A stretch of DNA of 64,000 nucleotides, from the NCBI RefSeq assembly GCF_047495875.1, contig NC_092461.1, positions 51,827,511-51,891,510 on the forward strand, read 5' to 3'. Both the position numbers and the translations under genes were made by a program. Below are positions 1 to 10,901 of the stretch, piece after piece. Position 1 is the stretch's first letter. Every line of letters starts with the position of its first letter. Origin of the DNA: Pithys albifrons albifrons (lineage: Eukaryota; Chordata; Aves; Passeriformes; Thamnophilidae). The notes under the pieces are model-generated. The model saw nothing but the letters and a program-made list of their open reading frames with translations, searched no databases and was not told where the DNA came from.

Positions 1-739
1 ATCTGTAACCCCCAGAAACATCTGTAACAAAACTTAATTATCTACTGCGGACTCAGCATTATTCTTGAGTGATTGCTTCACCCCTAAGAGGTCTCTTTGT
101 ACATTCAGCCTGCCACACTCATCTGCATCATGTAGAGCACCATCCTAAGTGCCTAACACAAGGAGGTTGACTTGAGTCATGCCATCAACATCTCTGAGAG
201 TAAGGCAGGTAGGGATTAGTCAGAGGTCCTGATGCAGAGTCTGAACAGGAATTTTTGGCTTTCCACCTTTCTTATTGGGCCAAGTCAATCCCACAAACTC
301 ACCAAGCCTCTGGAGTCCTTGCAAAGCCCAATGTGTAGGGAAGAGAAGATCACTTTCTTGCCTTGTGTGTGTACTTTGAATTTGGGAGGAAAAGAATTCC
401 ATGGGGCAGCAAGTTCACAAGTTTTTCATAAGATACCGCATGCTTAATTCTAAACTGTTGTCCAATACAAAAGTCCTTATATGTTTCCACATGACATGGG
501 CTTGAGGGGAGAGGAGAGATCCTGTGGGTCAACAGCTAGTCGCACAGCTGGTGTTGACAGCAGGGATTTGCTTTTTACAACCATGCAACAATTGAGGAAC
601 ACTACAAACACATATGGGATCCACCTGAGAAAGTTTAAAAAACAAAACAGGGTTGAAGAGAGGCCATCTCAAGCATATGCTCATAAATAAAGAGGTGCCT
701 TCTGGACAGCATGATTGAGAAAGCTCTCATTTGTCTTCT
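1..739. other. Unannotated sequence at the left edge
   Basis: I see no gene, RNA or clear repeat here. The open frames are all under 75 codons, overlap one another on both strands and carry no recognisable domain. Confidence 0.5.
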
Positions 740-3390
740 AGGGGAATCTGACTGGGTGCTTCTCTGGAGGGTACTAATTCACTGGATTAATGCAAGCAGC
801 ATGGGGAATGAACAGGAGGAATTAGAGGTCTGTGTGCAGTTGGAGGGCTGCAAGCTCACTGGAATCACAGAGCCATGGTGGAACAGCTCCCACCACTGCT
901 GCACTGCTGTGGATGGTTGTAGGCTCTCTAGGAAGGACAGGGTGGAAGAGGAAGGAAGAGGAGTTGCCCATTATGTGAGAGCAGCGGGATCGCATGGAGC
1001 TCTGCTTGGGGCTGAACGTTGGGCCAGCTGGGGATTTGTGGGTGAGGATTACAAGGCAGACCAACACAGGCTACATTGTGGGGGTTGTCTGCTACTGATT
1101 TCCTGATCAGGAAGAAGTAAATAAGGCCATCTTTAACCAGTATTTGCTTTGGACAAAACATCAAGGCATAGGAAATCCAGGCTTCTGGAGTACACGGATG
1201 ACAACTTTTTGACATGTTTGATCAACATGATCACACATGAAAGAGATGTTTTGGATGTCATACTTACAAGCAAGACAGAACTGATCAGTTCAGCACAGCC
1301 TTTAAGCTCCATGAAATAGTGGAGGTCAGGATCCCAAGAGGAAAGAGCAAAGCAAACAGAATGGTCAAAGCCCTGGAGTTCAGGAAAGCCAATTTAAACT
1401 CTTCACGGATTTGTTTAGAAGAATACCAAGGAACACAGTCTGGAACAGAGGAGGGGATTGGGAAAGCTCGTTCAAGGATTACGACCTCTAAACTCCAGAA
1501 TGGTCCATCCTGAGGCTCAGGCAATTAAGCAAAGGCAGCAGGAGACCTTCATGCATGCAAGGATCTCCTGACAAAACAAAAATAGTACAGGGAAGCAAAG
1601 GTGGAAGCAAAGACTGGTCACCCAAAGAGAAGGTAGAAACATTATTCATGTGTGCAGAGAAGGAGTTAGGGAAGCCCCAGTGGGGCCCTCTCAGCCTCTC
1701 CAGGGTGTAAAATAAAACAAGAAGGGTTTCTACAAGCACATCAGCAGCAAAAGAAAGACTAGGGAAAACTTGACTCCACTTCTAAGTGGAGCAGGGAAGC
1801 TAGTGACAAAGGACATGGAAAGGAAAGGGGTTATTTCATGTCTTCTCTGCTTCAGTCTTCACTGGTAAGACCAGCCCTCAGGAATCCAAGGCCCCTGAGG
1901 CCCATAAGAAAGTACAGACTGAAGAAGACTTACCCTTCATAAAGAAGGATCATGTTAGGAAATATTTAAGCAATTTGTATATTTACATACTCACAGGATA
2001 TGGTTCATCCATGGATACTGAAATAGTTGGTTGGTCTTACGACAAGGCTGCTCTCAATTATCTCTGCAAGATCACAGGGATCAGAGGAGTTTTCTGAGGA
2101 CTAGAAAAAAAGCAAATGTCACTCCTTTTTCTGGAGGAAATAATTTTCACTCTCACTGTGGAACTACAGACCAGTCAACCTCACTTCAGTCCCTTGGGAG
2201 GAATAGTCCAAGAGCCAATAGTCCAAGGAACCATTTCTAAACACAAAAGCCAAGAATTCGATTGGGAATGATCAACTTGGATTTACAAAGAATAAATCAT
2301 GTCTGACCAACTTTAGAGTCTCTTGTTATGACATGACTGGCCCAGCAGACAAGAGGAGAGCCATGGTTGTTGTTTGCCTTGAGGCTGTCAACTCAGTCTC
2401 TTGTAACATACTCATAGAAAAACTGTTCAAGTAGAAGCTAGCTAAATGGTCAGTGAAGTGACTGGAAACAGGCTGAACTGCCATCCCAAAGAGGCAATTG
2501 TCAGTGTCATGAAGACCAGGTGGGGGGAAGTCACTAGTGATGTGCCCCACGAGATGATATTTGATTGGGGCCCATTTAGCATCTTCATTAGTGGCAGAGT
2601 GAACTCTTAGCAAATTTACAGAAGATACAAAACTGGGAGAAATGGCTGCTGGACTGGATGGTTGGGTTGCTGTTCAAGGGGACCTTGAAAAGCAGTAGAA
2701 ATGGGCCAACAGGCATCTCATCGAGTTCAAGAAAGGGAAGTGCAAAGTCCTGCTCTTGGGGAGGAAGAAACCCTGTGTGCCAACACACACTATCTGTTAA
2801 TCCTCTGAAAGCAGCTTTGAAGGAAAGGATTTTGTGGCTGATGGTGGACAAGCTGAACAGGAGCCAGCAGTGTGCCCCTGTGACAAAGAAGGCTAAGAGC
2901 CTGGTGCACTGCATTAGGAAGCACATCACCCAGAAGTCAAGAGAGGTGATCCTTCCCCTCTTCTCAGCACTCATGACACATGCCTGAGTTCTGTGCCCCA
3001 GTCTGGGCTCCCCAGTATGTGAGAGACACTAACTTTTGTGAGCAACTCAGCAAAGGGGCAGAAAGATGATTGAGGGACTGGAGAATTTAACATACAAGAA
3101 GAGGCTGAGAGAGCTAGGACTGGTCCGTCTGCAGAAGAAAAGACACAGAGGGATTTTATCTATGTGTAAAAACACCTGATGGAGTATGTAAACAAGGTGG
3201 AATCTGACTTTTCTCAGTAGTTCCCACTGATAGACAAAAGACAACATAAAATGAGGTACAGGAAAGTCTGCTTAAATTTAAGAAAACCTGCTCTATCATG
3301 ATCATAGTTGAACAGTGGCTCAGGTAGCCTGGAGAGGTCATTGAATCTTCAGTCTTATCAATATTCAAAGATTACTGGGCACTACCTTAA
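740..3390 (+). mobile_element. Degenerate, nearly full-length CR1 LINE (ORF2 relic)
   Basis: The plus strand follows the order of a CR1 ORF2 across several broken frames. An endonuclease-like part at about 790-1070 includes a TEPWW segment resembling the APE-type TETWW motif. The post-endonuclease region at about 1740-1980 contains FSASVFTGK, and a reverse-transcriptase part near 2160-2200 reads NYRPVNLTS. The C-terminal region at about 2640-3130 contains REVILPLFSAL and a LINE-typical LRELGL-like stretch. Stops and indels are dense, so it cannot encode a working protein. The 5' end and exact 3' end are uncertain. Family assignment rests on remembered CR1 signatures, not on a search. Confidence 0.82.
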
Positions 3391-3779
3391 TCAACCTGCT
3401 CCTGCTGACTTGCCTGGAGCACAGGGTCAGACCAGAGGTTGGTGCCTGCCAGCCTCAGCTATTTCACTGTACTGTGATTCGTCATACAGCTGAACCAAAA
3501 GGTATCAGAAAACCCTTTCCTTCCTATACAGAGGACTGTAGCTCTGGCTGCATTCTTTCCAGAGCTTGCCCCTTATGGCTGAGACACTTTCAGGAAAGGA
3601 ATTCAAATGCAGAGAAATCTTTCTTCTCTCTTCAGATTGCTCATGGGCTTCATGTCAACACAACTGAGGGCTATAATCTGATTTCACATTACAAATCACT
3701 GTTAGATTTGCAGTGGAGAAATAGCAGACAGCAGGAAGGGAAGGCAGTGTAAGAGGTTCAATTTTTCTATGAAATATAC
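3391..3779. other. Spacer without recognised features
   Basis: This lies between the CR1 relic and the tandem repeat. One 92-codon open frame (3474-3752, +) has no recognisable domain and I treat it as chance. Confidence 0.4.
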
Positions 3780-4390
3780 CTACAAACCAGATCTGAAAAT
3801 CTGGGTAAGGTGGAGGCAATGAGGAATCCACAGCTGGAAAGAGGAAGGGAGAAGGAGATGATGAGTTTTATTTTAAACATATGTACTAATCATGGCACAG
3901 AAGAGAAATAAGGGTGGGAAACTGCAGCTGGGAGGGGGAGGGCAGGCAGAGGCGCTGATGATTATTGTAGATATATTTATTAAATCATTGCTCCAAGCAG
4001 GGAACCAGGGTGGGAATATGCAGCTGGAAGGTGGAGGGCAAGGGGAAAGCAGCAATTTTATATTCAATATTTACAATGAACATGGTTTGGAACGGGGACT
4101 GGGGGTACAGCCTTGCAGCTGGAGGTGGGAGTGCCACAGGAGAACGCTGGTTCCTAGACCTGTCATGTTAAAATATGCACATCTTTCCTCCAAGAAACCC
4201 TGGTGCAAAGGCTTTGCAAAGCTTGTGGAACAGGAGAGCTTTTATTTTAAAAGAGTGAGGGGAAAAGCTCGTTCACCTGCTGGGTTTTTGCTAAGCTCTT
4301 GCAGCTCTATTACAAAATTACTCCATAAACTTTTACAGCTGGCCCCATGCCAGCAAAATGTCATTATTAATACTGCTATGTAAAGTGCCA
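3780..4390 (+). repeat. Degenerate ~95-bp tandem repeat (about 4-6 units)
   Basis: A core CAGCTGG/GCAGCTGGAGG followed by G-rich sequence recurs at 3831, 3925, 4021 and 4116, spaced 94, 96 and 95 bases. Weaker copies appear near 4219 and 4312. Each unit alternates an AT-rich half (for example TTTATTTTAAACAT) with a purine-rich half (GGTGGGAA...GCAGCTGG...GGAGGGCA). A 163-codon frame stays open through it (3892-4383, +), but the repeat structure explains this better than coding. It looks like an old minisatellite. Confidence 0.65.
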
Positions 4391-4894
4391 ACAGCAGTGA
4401 AATACTCATAGGGAGACACTGCAAAAGACATACAAAACTGCAGACCTTTAGAGAATCAGCAGAAGAGAAGGGGGAAAGGGGGGGGAGAAAACAGCCATAT
4501 GGACCCTGTATGAACTAACAGCTTATACCAGAACAGAGGTCAGTCATCGAGACTGGCCAGTGCCAGCAGGTTTCCAGCTTGTAAATGCATCAGCTCTGGT
4601 CAACAGAAGGAGTATGAGGTTAAGGTGGGGAAAGAGATTATTGAGTGCTTCTGATGGTCCACGGTTATAAGAATGGAAATGCAAAACCAAGCTATGGAGG
4701 GACTCTGATCCTGTCTAGAGCTAAATATTTTCTCCCTCCAAAGCAGTCATGGTAGCAATAGGGGTCTGAATCTCACTGTGCCACCTCCTCCTCCCTTAGC
4801 CATAGTCTTATGCTACAGACCTGTGTCACAGGATCTTTCAACCTGTGGCACAATCTGCTGGAAAGGTAACTGTAAAGAACTACTTGGATCTAGT
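4391..4894. other. Spacer without recognised features
   Basis: The stretch contains a G-run at about 4470-4486 but no gene or repeat family that I recognise. Confidence 0.4.
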
Positions 4895-5635
4895 TAGAAT
4901 CAAAAAATCATGGATCATAGGATAGTGTGGATTGGAAGGGACCAGAAAGATTATCTAGTTCCAACTGCCCTGCCATGGGCAGGGACACCTTTCACTAGAC
5001 CTCATTGCTCAAAGCTCCATTCAGCCTGGTCTTAAACCCTTACAGGGATGGGCCATCCACAGCTTCTTTGAGTAACCTTTTGCAGTGTCTTACCACTTTC
5101 ATAGTAAAGTTATTCCTAATATCTAATCTAATCCTACCTTGTTTAGTGTAATGGTATTCCCTTTTGTTCCTTCACTATATGCCCTTGCAAAAGGTTTCTC
5201 TCCATCTTTCTGGTAGGCTTCCTTCAGGTACTGGAAGGCTGCAATTAGGTCACACAGAAGCCTTCTCTTCTCCAGGTTGAACAATCTCAATTCTTTTAGC
5301 TTTTCTTCATAGAAGAGGTGCTTCATCCCCTAATCATCTTGGTGGCTCTGCTCTCCAACAGATTGATGTCCTTTCTGTGCTGGGGACCGCAGAGCTGAAT
5401 GCAGCACTCCAGGTTGGGTCTCACCAGAGTGAAGTAGAGGGGCAAAATCACCTCCCTCAACCTGCTGGCCACAGTGCTTTTGATGCAACCCAGGATACAT
5501 TTGGCTTTCTGGACAGCAAGTGCATATTGTTGGTTCATGTCCGGCCTTTCACCAATGAGCACCCCCAAGTCCTCTTTGGCAGGGCTGCTCTCACTCTGTT
5601 CATCCTCACCCTGTACTGATACTGGAAGTTGGTAC
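4895..5635 (-). mobile_element. CR1 LINE, 3' half (continues at 14278-14930)
   Basis: Read on the minus strand, this is the C-terminal part of CR1 ORF2. A 116-codon frame at 5323-5673 carries DLGVLIGERPDMNQQ, REVILPLYFTLVRP and ATKMIRG, all typical of the CR1 3' coding end. It is followed by EEKLKELRLFNLEKRRL (5123-5326). The 3' UTR then ends in GGAAGGGACC-type sequence and an ATCATGGATCAT-like tail near 4895-4940. The copy is cut at 5635 by the ERV-A provirus and resumes, in the same orientation and frame, at 14278. The CR1 was therefore present before the provirus inserted. Confidence 0.9.
5632..5635. repeat. Target-site duplication gtac, left copy
   Basis: The four bases gtac directly precede the left LTR of ERV-A and are repeated directly after the right LTR at 14278-14281. 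A 4-bp duplication is usual for gammaretrovirus-like integrases. Removing the provirus and one copy restores a continuous CR1 reading frame. Confidence 0.9.
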
Positions 5636-6188
5636 TGTTGCCGTAAAAGTCTGTAAAAAAGACTCCGAGCCAAGTTTTGTAGGAGATAAGATAATGGGCA
5701 GGCACTTTAATGAGCAACCCCGCTCATCCAGGAATACATCGACGCGCGCGCACAAGCAAGCTCTAAGTCCTATAACTTTTATAATATAACCTATCCAATC
5801 ACTACTGTCCACATGTCCAGTTCCACCTCTGTCCCCTCCCAGTTCCCACTCCTGTTGAATTGGGGCTGGGGTCGTTGGGACCCTCTGTCTTCATCCACCT
5901 CCTCTTCTTCAGCACACAAAGGTCTCTTGGACGCTCTCCAGGGCTTCGGGTCACACTGCTCCATGTTTATGTTCTCTTCTGATATGCTTTAATCAGGTAC
6001 CTTGAGGAAGAGACTAAATAGCTGGCAGATCTTAGCTGCCTGTTCTGGAGCAGGGGTAGAGATAGAAGGACTTCATGCTACAAGCTGCTAAATATTAATT
6101 CACTAAAATCTACAGCGTTACATCTACTGTGTTCCTAAAATCTACAAAATATGAAAACTGAAAAATTAAAAAAACCCTTTCGGCATCA
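5636..6188 (-). repeat. ERV-A 3' LTR
   Basis: This 553-bp LTR on the minus strand starts TGATGCCG and ends CGGCAACA, giving near-perfect terminal inverted repeats. On the minus strand a TATAAAAG box lies at 5783-5776, a CCAAT box (inverted) at 5795-5799 and an ATTAAA poly(A) signal at 5711-5706. Between the TATA box and the poly(A) signal is an alternating CG stretch (GCGCGCGC) at about 5743-5752. It differs from the other LTR by six substitutions plus one base in an A-run near 6170. Confidence 0.95.
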
Positions 6189-6205
6189 TGTCCCCCCTTT
6201 TAGAA
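6189..6205 (-). promoter_or_regulatory. ERV-A polypurine tract
   Basis: On the minus strand AAAAGGGGGGACA lies directly before the 3' LTR. This is the position and composition of the plus-strand primer of retroviral reverse transcription. Confidence 0.8.
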
Positions 6206-6234
6206 ATGGACAAAACTCAAAATTTTGTTCGCTT

Positions 6235-7395
6235 CTACTTTCCATACTTAAAATTGTACCAAAGAGATGAACAGCATTTGCAACATTTGATCATGCAATA
6301 AGCAATTATGCAAACACTAACTACATATATCACTACCAAAAACAGCTGTTTCATTCAGGTCCAGTTCGGCAACCATGACGTGAGCTTGTGGAAAACATCA
6401 TCCAGGCCTAATGAGACATTATCAAGGGTTACCTGATGCAGAATTTTGGTTTGCTTCCGAATTGCAGCCAGATCTTTCTCAATTCTTCCACTTTGGTCTA
6501 TATAGAAACAACAACTAGTGTTAATGACTTTACACACACCTCCCTGTGAGGCTAGTATCAAATTCAGGGCCATTCTATTTTGCAGAACTACACGAGACAA
6601 ACTGTGGACCTCTTCTTTCAAAACTGTAATAGCATCTGTGGTTTTATCTTGGAGGTTTTCGAGGATAGCTGAGATATTGACAACTGCTTTTTCTAATTCA
6701 CTTACTCCCAAGGATGGAATTGCAGCTCTGACTATGCTGTGGAAAAGTGTGGGACGATCTATAAGGGGATTATTGGTTCTCTTTACCCTTCTGGGATAGA
6801 TTCTTCCCCACTCTTCCTGTTCATCAATTCGGTCAAGGATTGTTATGTTTGGTATCACAGCTCCTATAGTGCAGACCCTGTCTTTATTGAGGGGTAAAAC
6901 TTTCCAGGCTTCATTTTCACAGATCCAGTACCAGCCCTGTTTAGGGACTATTCTCCAGGGTCGTGCTGCCATTTTTATCACCATCTTTGGGGTTAACCCT
7001 TTGGTAGCTGTTCTGGTGTCACAGTAGGTAGGAAGGGTGACATTTCCTGTAACATTAATAAACAGGCAGGGAACAGTTTGATTGTCTTGACCAAGAATTA
7101 CATTGCTCAGGGGTATTGAATAATAGGCTCTCTCAACTAGTTTCCATGTCCCCGGGACTCCGAAAGTCTCACCAAAGTTTGTCTCGTTCATTAGAATACC
7201 AATCAGGGGCCAATCACTCTCTTTATCATCAATTGCTGGTGTTTGTGTACAAATCCAGCAGTCAGTTTTGTGAAGGATTTTAGACACATTTTGCACCAGG
7301 GTCACATGTAAATTTTGGTTCCACACTCGCATCATAGTTACCGACTGTACAGACCACATGAACAGAAGAAGCAGTCTAAGCCGCATCATCGTCAT
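6235..7395 (-). pseudogene. env: ERV-A env: surface and transmembrane subunits, stop before the membrane anchor
   Basis: An open frame of 346 codons starts at ATG 7395 (the upstream in-frame codons lie inside pol) and ends at TGA 6357-6355. From that ATG, a hydrophobic signal peptide occupies about residues 3-20, CWIC lies at 46-49 and a furin-like RRVKR site at 202-206. The transmembrane subunit then has a heptad-rich region, an LQNR immunosuppressive-like region at about 271-288 and a CX6CC motif at 288-296. CXXC and CX6CC together mark gammaretroviral envelopes whose subunits are disulfide-linked. In the same frame after the stop, 6354-6235 encodes a hydrophobic membrane-spanning segment and a short Cys-rich tail. 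The stop would therefore release an unanchored product. The surface subunit is short (~185 residues) and no clearly hydrophobic fusion peptide follows the cleavage site. The ATG overlaps the end of pol by 20 nt. Confidence 0.92.
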
Positions 7396-8543
7396 CAGTG
7401 TCCGGTTCTGCTTTGTCAATTGTCCCAGGAATTGATGCTTTCTTCACTCTGGAGTAATGGAACCAGGGTCCTTTCCCGGCAACTTTAACTGCAGTAAAAG
7501 AAGTCAGCAGGACTTGGAAGGGTCCTTTCCACTTAGCTCGCAGCGAATCGTTGTCCCACCATTTGACGTAGACCCAGTCTCCGGGCTGGAACTGATGAGC
7601 AGGTGTGTCTAGTCCGATCGGTCTGGATAGCTCAACAAATTTCTGGAGTTTCTGTAAAGTAGAGCTTAAAGCCATTAAATACTTTTGTAAATCAACTTTC
7701 CCTTTTATGTGAATGTCCCCCGGGAGGTGCGGAGCTTGGTATGGTCTCCCATACAATATTTCATAAGGGCTTAAGTTATCCCTCCGCCTTGGTTGAATAC
7801 GAATTCTCAGGAGAGCCAGAGGCAGAGCTTGAACCCATGACACGGATGTTTCTTGACAAATTTTACTGATTTGCATTTTGAGGGTACCATTCATGCGTTC
7901 AACTTTGCCATTCGCCTGAGGCCTGTAGGGGGTATGCAAGTCCCAAACAATTCCGAGGGTACGACATACCTCCTTAACTATGGTTGCAATGAAATGTGTC
8001 CCTCTGTCTGATGACATTCCCAGAGGAACTCCAAATCTTGGAATTATGTGGTTAAGTAGAGCTTTTACACTTCCCTTGCTGTGTTGGTGCGACAGGGGTA
8101 TGCCTCAGGCCATCCACTGAATGTGTCAACTAGTACCAGTATGTATTTATACCCTTCTCTGGGTGGTAACTCAGCAAAATCTATTTGCCAGTAATCTCCA
8201 GGAAAGTTTCCAGCCTTTGTTACCCCTAGCACCACTCTCTTGGTTGTGTCAGGATTATTTTGCCTGCAAATTTCACATTTGCTAACAGTGGATTGCACGA
8301 CCTCGGTCATGCCTGTCCCTATGATTACCTTTTTTTAGGTGCTTTAGAAGGTTTTCACTTCCCCAGTGTGTAGCTTCATGTTCCTGCAGAGCTATTTCTC
8401 TAAGGATTGGGGTTGTAATTATGACCTGTCCTGTGGGTGTAACTGCCCATCCACTTTCTCTAATTTCTGCATTAAGGGACTTAATTAACTGCTGGTCTTT
8501 TTCATGGTATTTTGGGGTGAATCCTGTCAAGTCAATTTTTTTT
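7376..8543 (-). pseudogene. pol: ERV-A pol, integrase region (frameshifted)
   Basis: Integrase joins viral DNA to host DNA. Here it lies in three frames: 8530-8335, 8333-8065 and about 8070-7376. The HHCC zinc-binding pair is split between the first two (HEATH in one, CEIC in the next). The catalytic residues are the D of QIDFAELP (second segment), the D of SDRGTHF (8008-8006) and the E of GKVERMNG (7900-7898). The last two are separated by 35 residues, which matches DD35E. The C-terminal GDWVYVKWW...WKGPFQVLL stretch is the SH3-like domain seen in gammaretroviruses. Frameshifts lie at T-runs 8536-8543 and 8330-8336 and at about 8068-8075. The reading frame ends at 7376, just inside env. Confidence 0.93.
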
Positions 8544-10600
8544 GTGGTATTACTGGCAGGATGCCTTTTTCCGCAGCCCCTTTTGCTGCCTGATCAGCAA
8601 AATGATTTCCCAATTCAGGGGCTGTTTTCCCCTCCTGGTGAGCTCTGCAATGAATGATAGACACCTTTTCTGGTTTCCAAATGCTTTGCAGAAGTGCATT
8701 AATTTGGTCTGCGTGTTTGATTCCACTGCCCTGAGCAGTTAACAGGCCTCTCTCCCTCCAGATTGCTCCATGGGCATGAACCACGCTGAAAGCATATTTA
8801 GAATCTGTCCAGATATTTACCTTCTTTCCTTTGCTTAGTTCCAGGGCTCTTGTTAATGCAATTAGTTCTGCTTTCTGGGATGATACATCTGCTGGTAAGG
8901 CTTTTGCTTCAGTCACCTCATCTTTCGTTGTGACGGCATATCCTGTCAAACGCTTACTATCCTGCATGAAGCTGCTCCCATCTGTGTACAGCTCCCAGTC
9001 TGGATCCTCAAGGGGTGTGTCCTTCAGGTCTGGTCTGCTGGCATAGACCTCCTCTAGTGTCTGTAAGCAATCATGCTCAGGCACACTGTCAGTTAGTGTC
9101 GAGGACAAAAACATGGCAGGATTTACATTGGATGTTGTTTTCAGGGTAACATCATCCTGTTCCAACAACACAGCTTGGTACTTGAGCATTCTGCTAGGGG
9201 ACAACCAGTGACCCCCCTTTCACTCAAGTACTGCTTGAACTGCATGGGGTACATACACGACAATGCACTGCCCCAGGGTGAGTTTCCGAGCTTCTTGGAT
9301 TAGGACAACAGTTGCAGCCACAGCTCACAAACATCCCGGCCACCCCTGGCTGACATTGTCTAGCTGTTTGGAGAAGTAAGCCACAGCCCTGCGCTGGCAT
9401 CCTAGGGTCTGTGACAGTACCCCCAGGGCAACACCCTCTTGCTCATGTGTGAACAGCTCAAAAGGTTTGGTTAAGTCTGGCAGTCCCAGTGCTGGAGCTG
9501 ACATCAAGGATTGTTTCAGCTGTTTAAATGCAGCTCTAGTTTCATCAGTCCATTCCACGACTCCTCCCCGGGCTGCTTTCAGTGCTCCATATAAGGGTTT
9601 GACTAATAGTCCATAATTAGCCACCCAAAGTCTGCACCATCCTGCCATGCCCAGGAAAGCCTGCATCTCTCCGACAGTGTGGGGCTCTGGGAGACGGCAG
9701 ATGGCTTCTTTTCTGTCTGCACTGAGCTGTCAATGTCCCTTGTATATTTCCAGCCCCAGGTAGATGACTAGTTCCTTTGCAATTTGTGCTTTCCCTTTTG
9801 AAACTTTATATCCATTTAAACCCAAAAAATTTAAAAGACTTACAGTGAGTCTGATACATTCATCTCGGCTTCTCGTGCCGAGCATAAGATCATCGACATA
9901 CTGTAGGAGGATTCCCTCTGGCTCCTGTCTTCTCTATTCCTCCAGCTCCTTAGCTAGTTGGTTCCCGAATAGCATTGGGCTGCTCTTATAGCCTTGGGGT
10001 AGAACTGTCCAGGTGAGTTAGGTCTTTCTTCCTGTTTCAGGGTTCTGCCATTCAAAAGCAAAGAGCTCTTGGCTGTCTTTATGCACAGGAATACAGAAGA
10101 AGGCATCCTTGAGATCAAGCACAGTAAACCACCCTAAATCATCAGTTAATGTGGTGAGCAGGGTATATGGGTTAGCTACTACAGGGTGTATGTCCTCTGT
10201 TATTCTGTTAATTGCTCTTAGATCCTGCACTAAACAATAGCTCTTGCCATCGGCCTTTTTCACAGGCAGGATAGGGGTATTATATTTGGATTCACATTCT
10301 ACCAGTAGCTTGAATTTGAGAAACTTTTCAATTAGGGGTGCTAATCCTTTCAAGCTCTCTAGGCTCAAAGGGTATTGTTTTTGTCTTACCGGTGTTGCTC
10401 CTGGCTTGAGAGTGATGCTTACTGGTTCTGCTTGCCTGGATCTTCCAGGGTAAGCACTGGCCCATACTAAGGGGATGACAGCATCCTCTACCTCTGCTGG
10501 GATCTCCTCGTGGCTTTCCTGTATGAAAAAGGTAGCTGCTTCGATATATTTAGTATCAGGAATTATGACTTTTATTTTCCCCCTTTGCAGAATTTAATCT
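8527..10600 (-). pseudogene. pol: ERV-A pol, reverse transcriptase and RNase H region
   Basis: One frame carries reverse transcriptase and then RNase H. Reverse transcriptase motifs are LVQDLRAINR, VLDLKDAFF, the LPQGYKSSP region and the catalytic YVDD at 9900-9889. The connection region begins QAFLGMAGWCR (9666). RNase H shows the four acidic positions in YTDGSSF, KAELIALTRAL, WTDSKYA and HFADQAAK. Five in-frame stops break it: TAA 10020-10018, TAG 9936-9934, and TGA at 9732-9730, 9327-9325 and 9222-9220. A frameshift near 10580 (G/A run) separates it from protease, and another at 8536-8543 separates it from integrase. Length and order match gammaretroviral pol. Confidence 0.93.
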
Positions 10601-10898
10601 CAGCCTCCAATTTCTCTAACAAATCTCTGCCTAGTAAAGACTTGGGAGAGTTTGGCAAATAAAGAAATTGATGAGTTACCCAGTGCTTGCCTAATTTAAA
10701 CTTCAGAGGCTTAAAGAAAGGCCTGGTTTCACTTACCCCGGTAGCACCAACCACAGTTATAGAATCATGACTCAGTTTCCCTTCCAAGGTGTTTAACACA
10801 GAATAAGCTGCACCTGTATCAACCAAGAATTCAACTTCTTCTTCCCCCAGCTTAGCTATAACCAGAGGTTCTGCTGAGGTAGTAACCTCTGGTCTGCT
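10572..10898 (-). pseudogene. pro: ERV-A protease (start of pol)
   Basis: This segment follows the gag stop in the same frame. The aspartic protease active site reads LVDTGAAYS, with the catalytic D at 10820-10818. The flap region is followed by LLGRDLLEKL, the C-terminal LLGRD signature of retropepsins that packs under the active site. It would cleave Gag and Gag-Pol in the particle. The frame ends at 10572, but reverse transcriptase continues in another frame from about 10580, so a frameshift separates them. The upstream boundary is taken from the gag stop at 10901-10899. Confidence 0.92.
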
Positions 10899-10901
10899 TC
10901 A
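10899..10901 (-). other. ERV-A gag stop (UGA) in frame with pol
   Basis: Gag ends in TGA here and the protease follows in the same frame without an intervening stop. Gammaretroviruses make Gag-Pol by suppressing a single stop between in-frame genes, so this arrangement is the expected one. Well-studied murine members use UAG rather than UGA. Whether the UGA is original or a later change of another codon cannot be told from one copy. Confidence 0.75.

Noticed and set aside
2588..2974. 128-codon frame, minus strand
   Set aside because: It is antisense to the CR1 C-terminal coding region on the plus strand.
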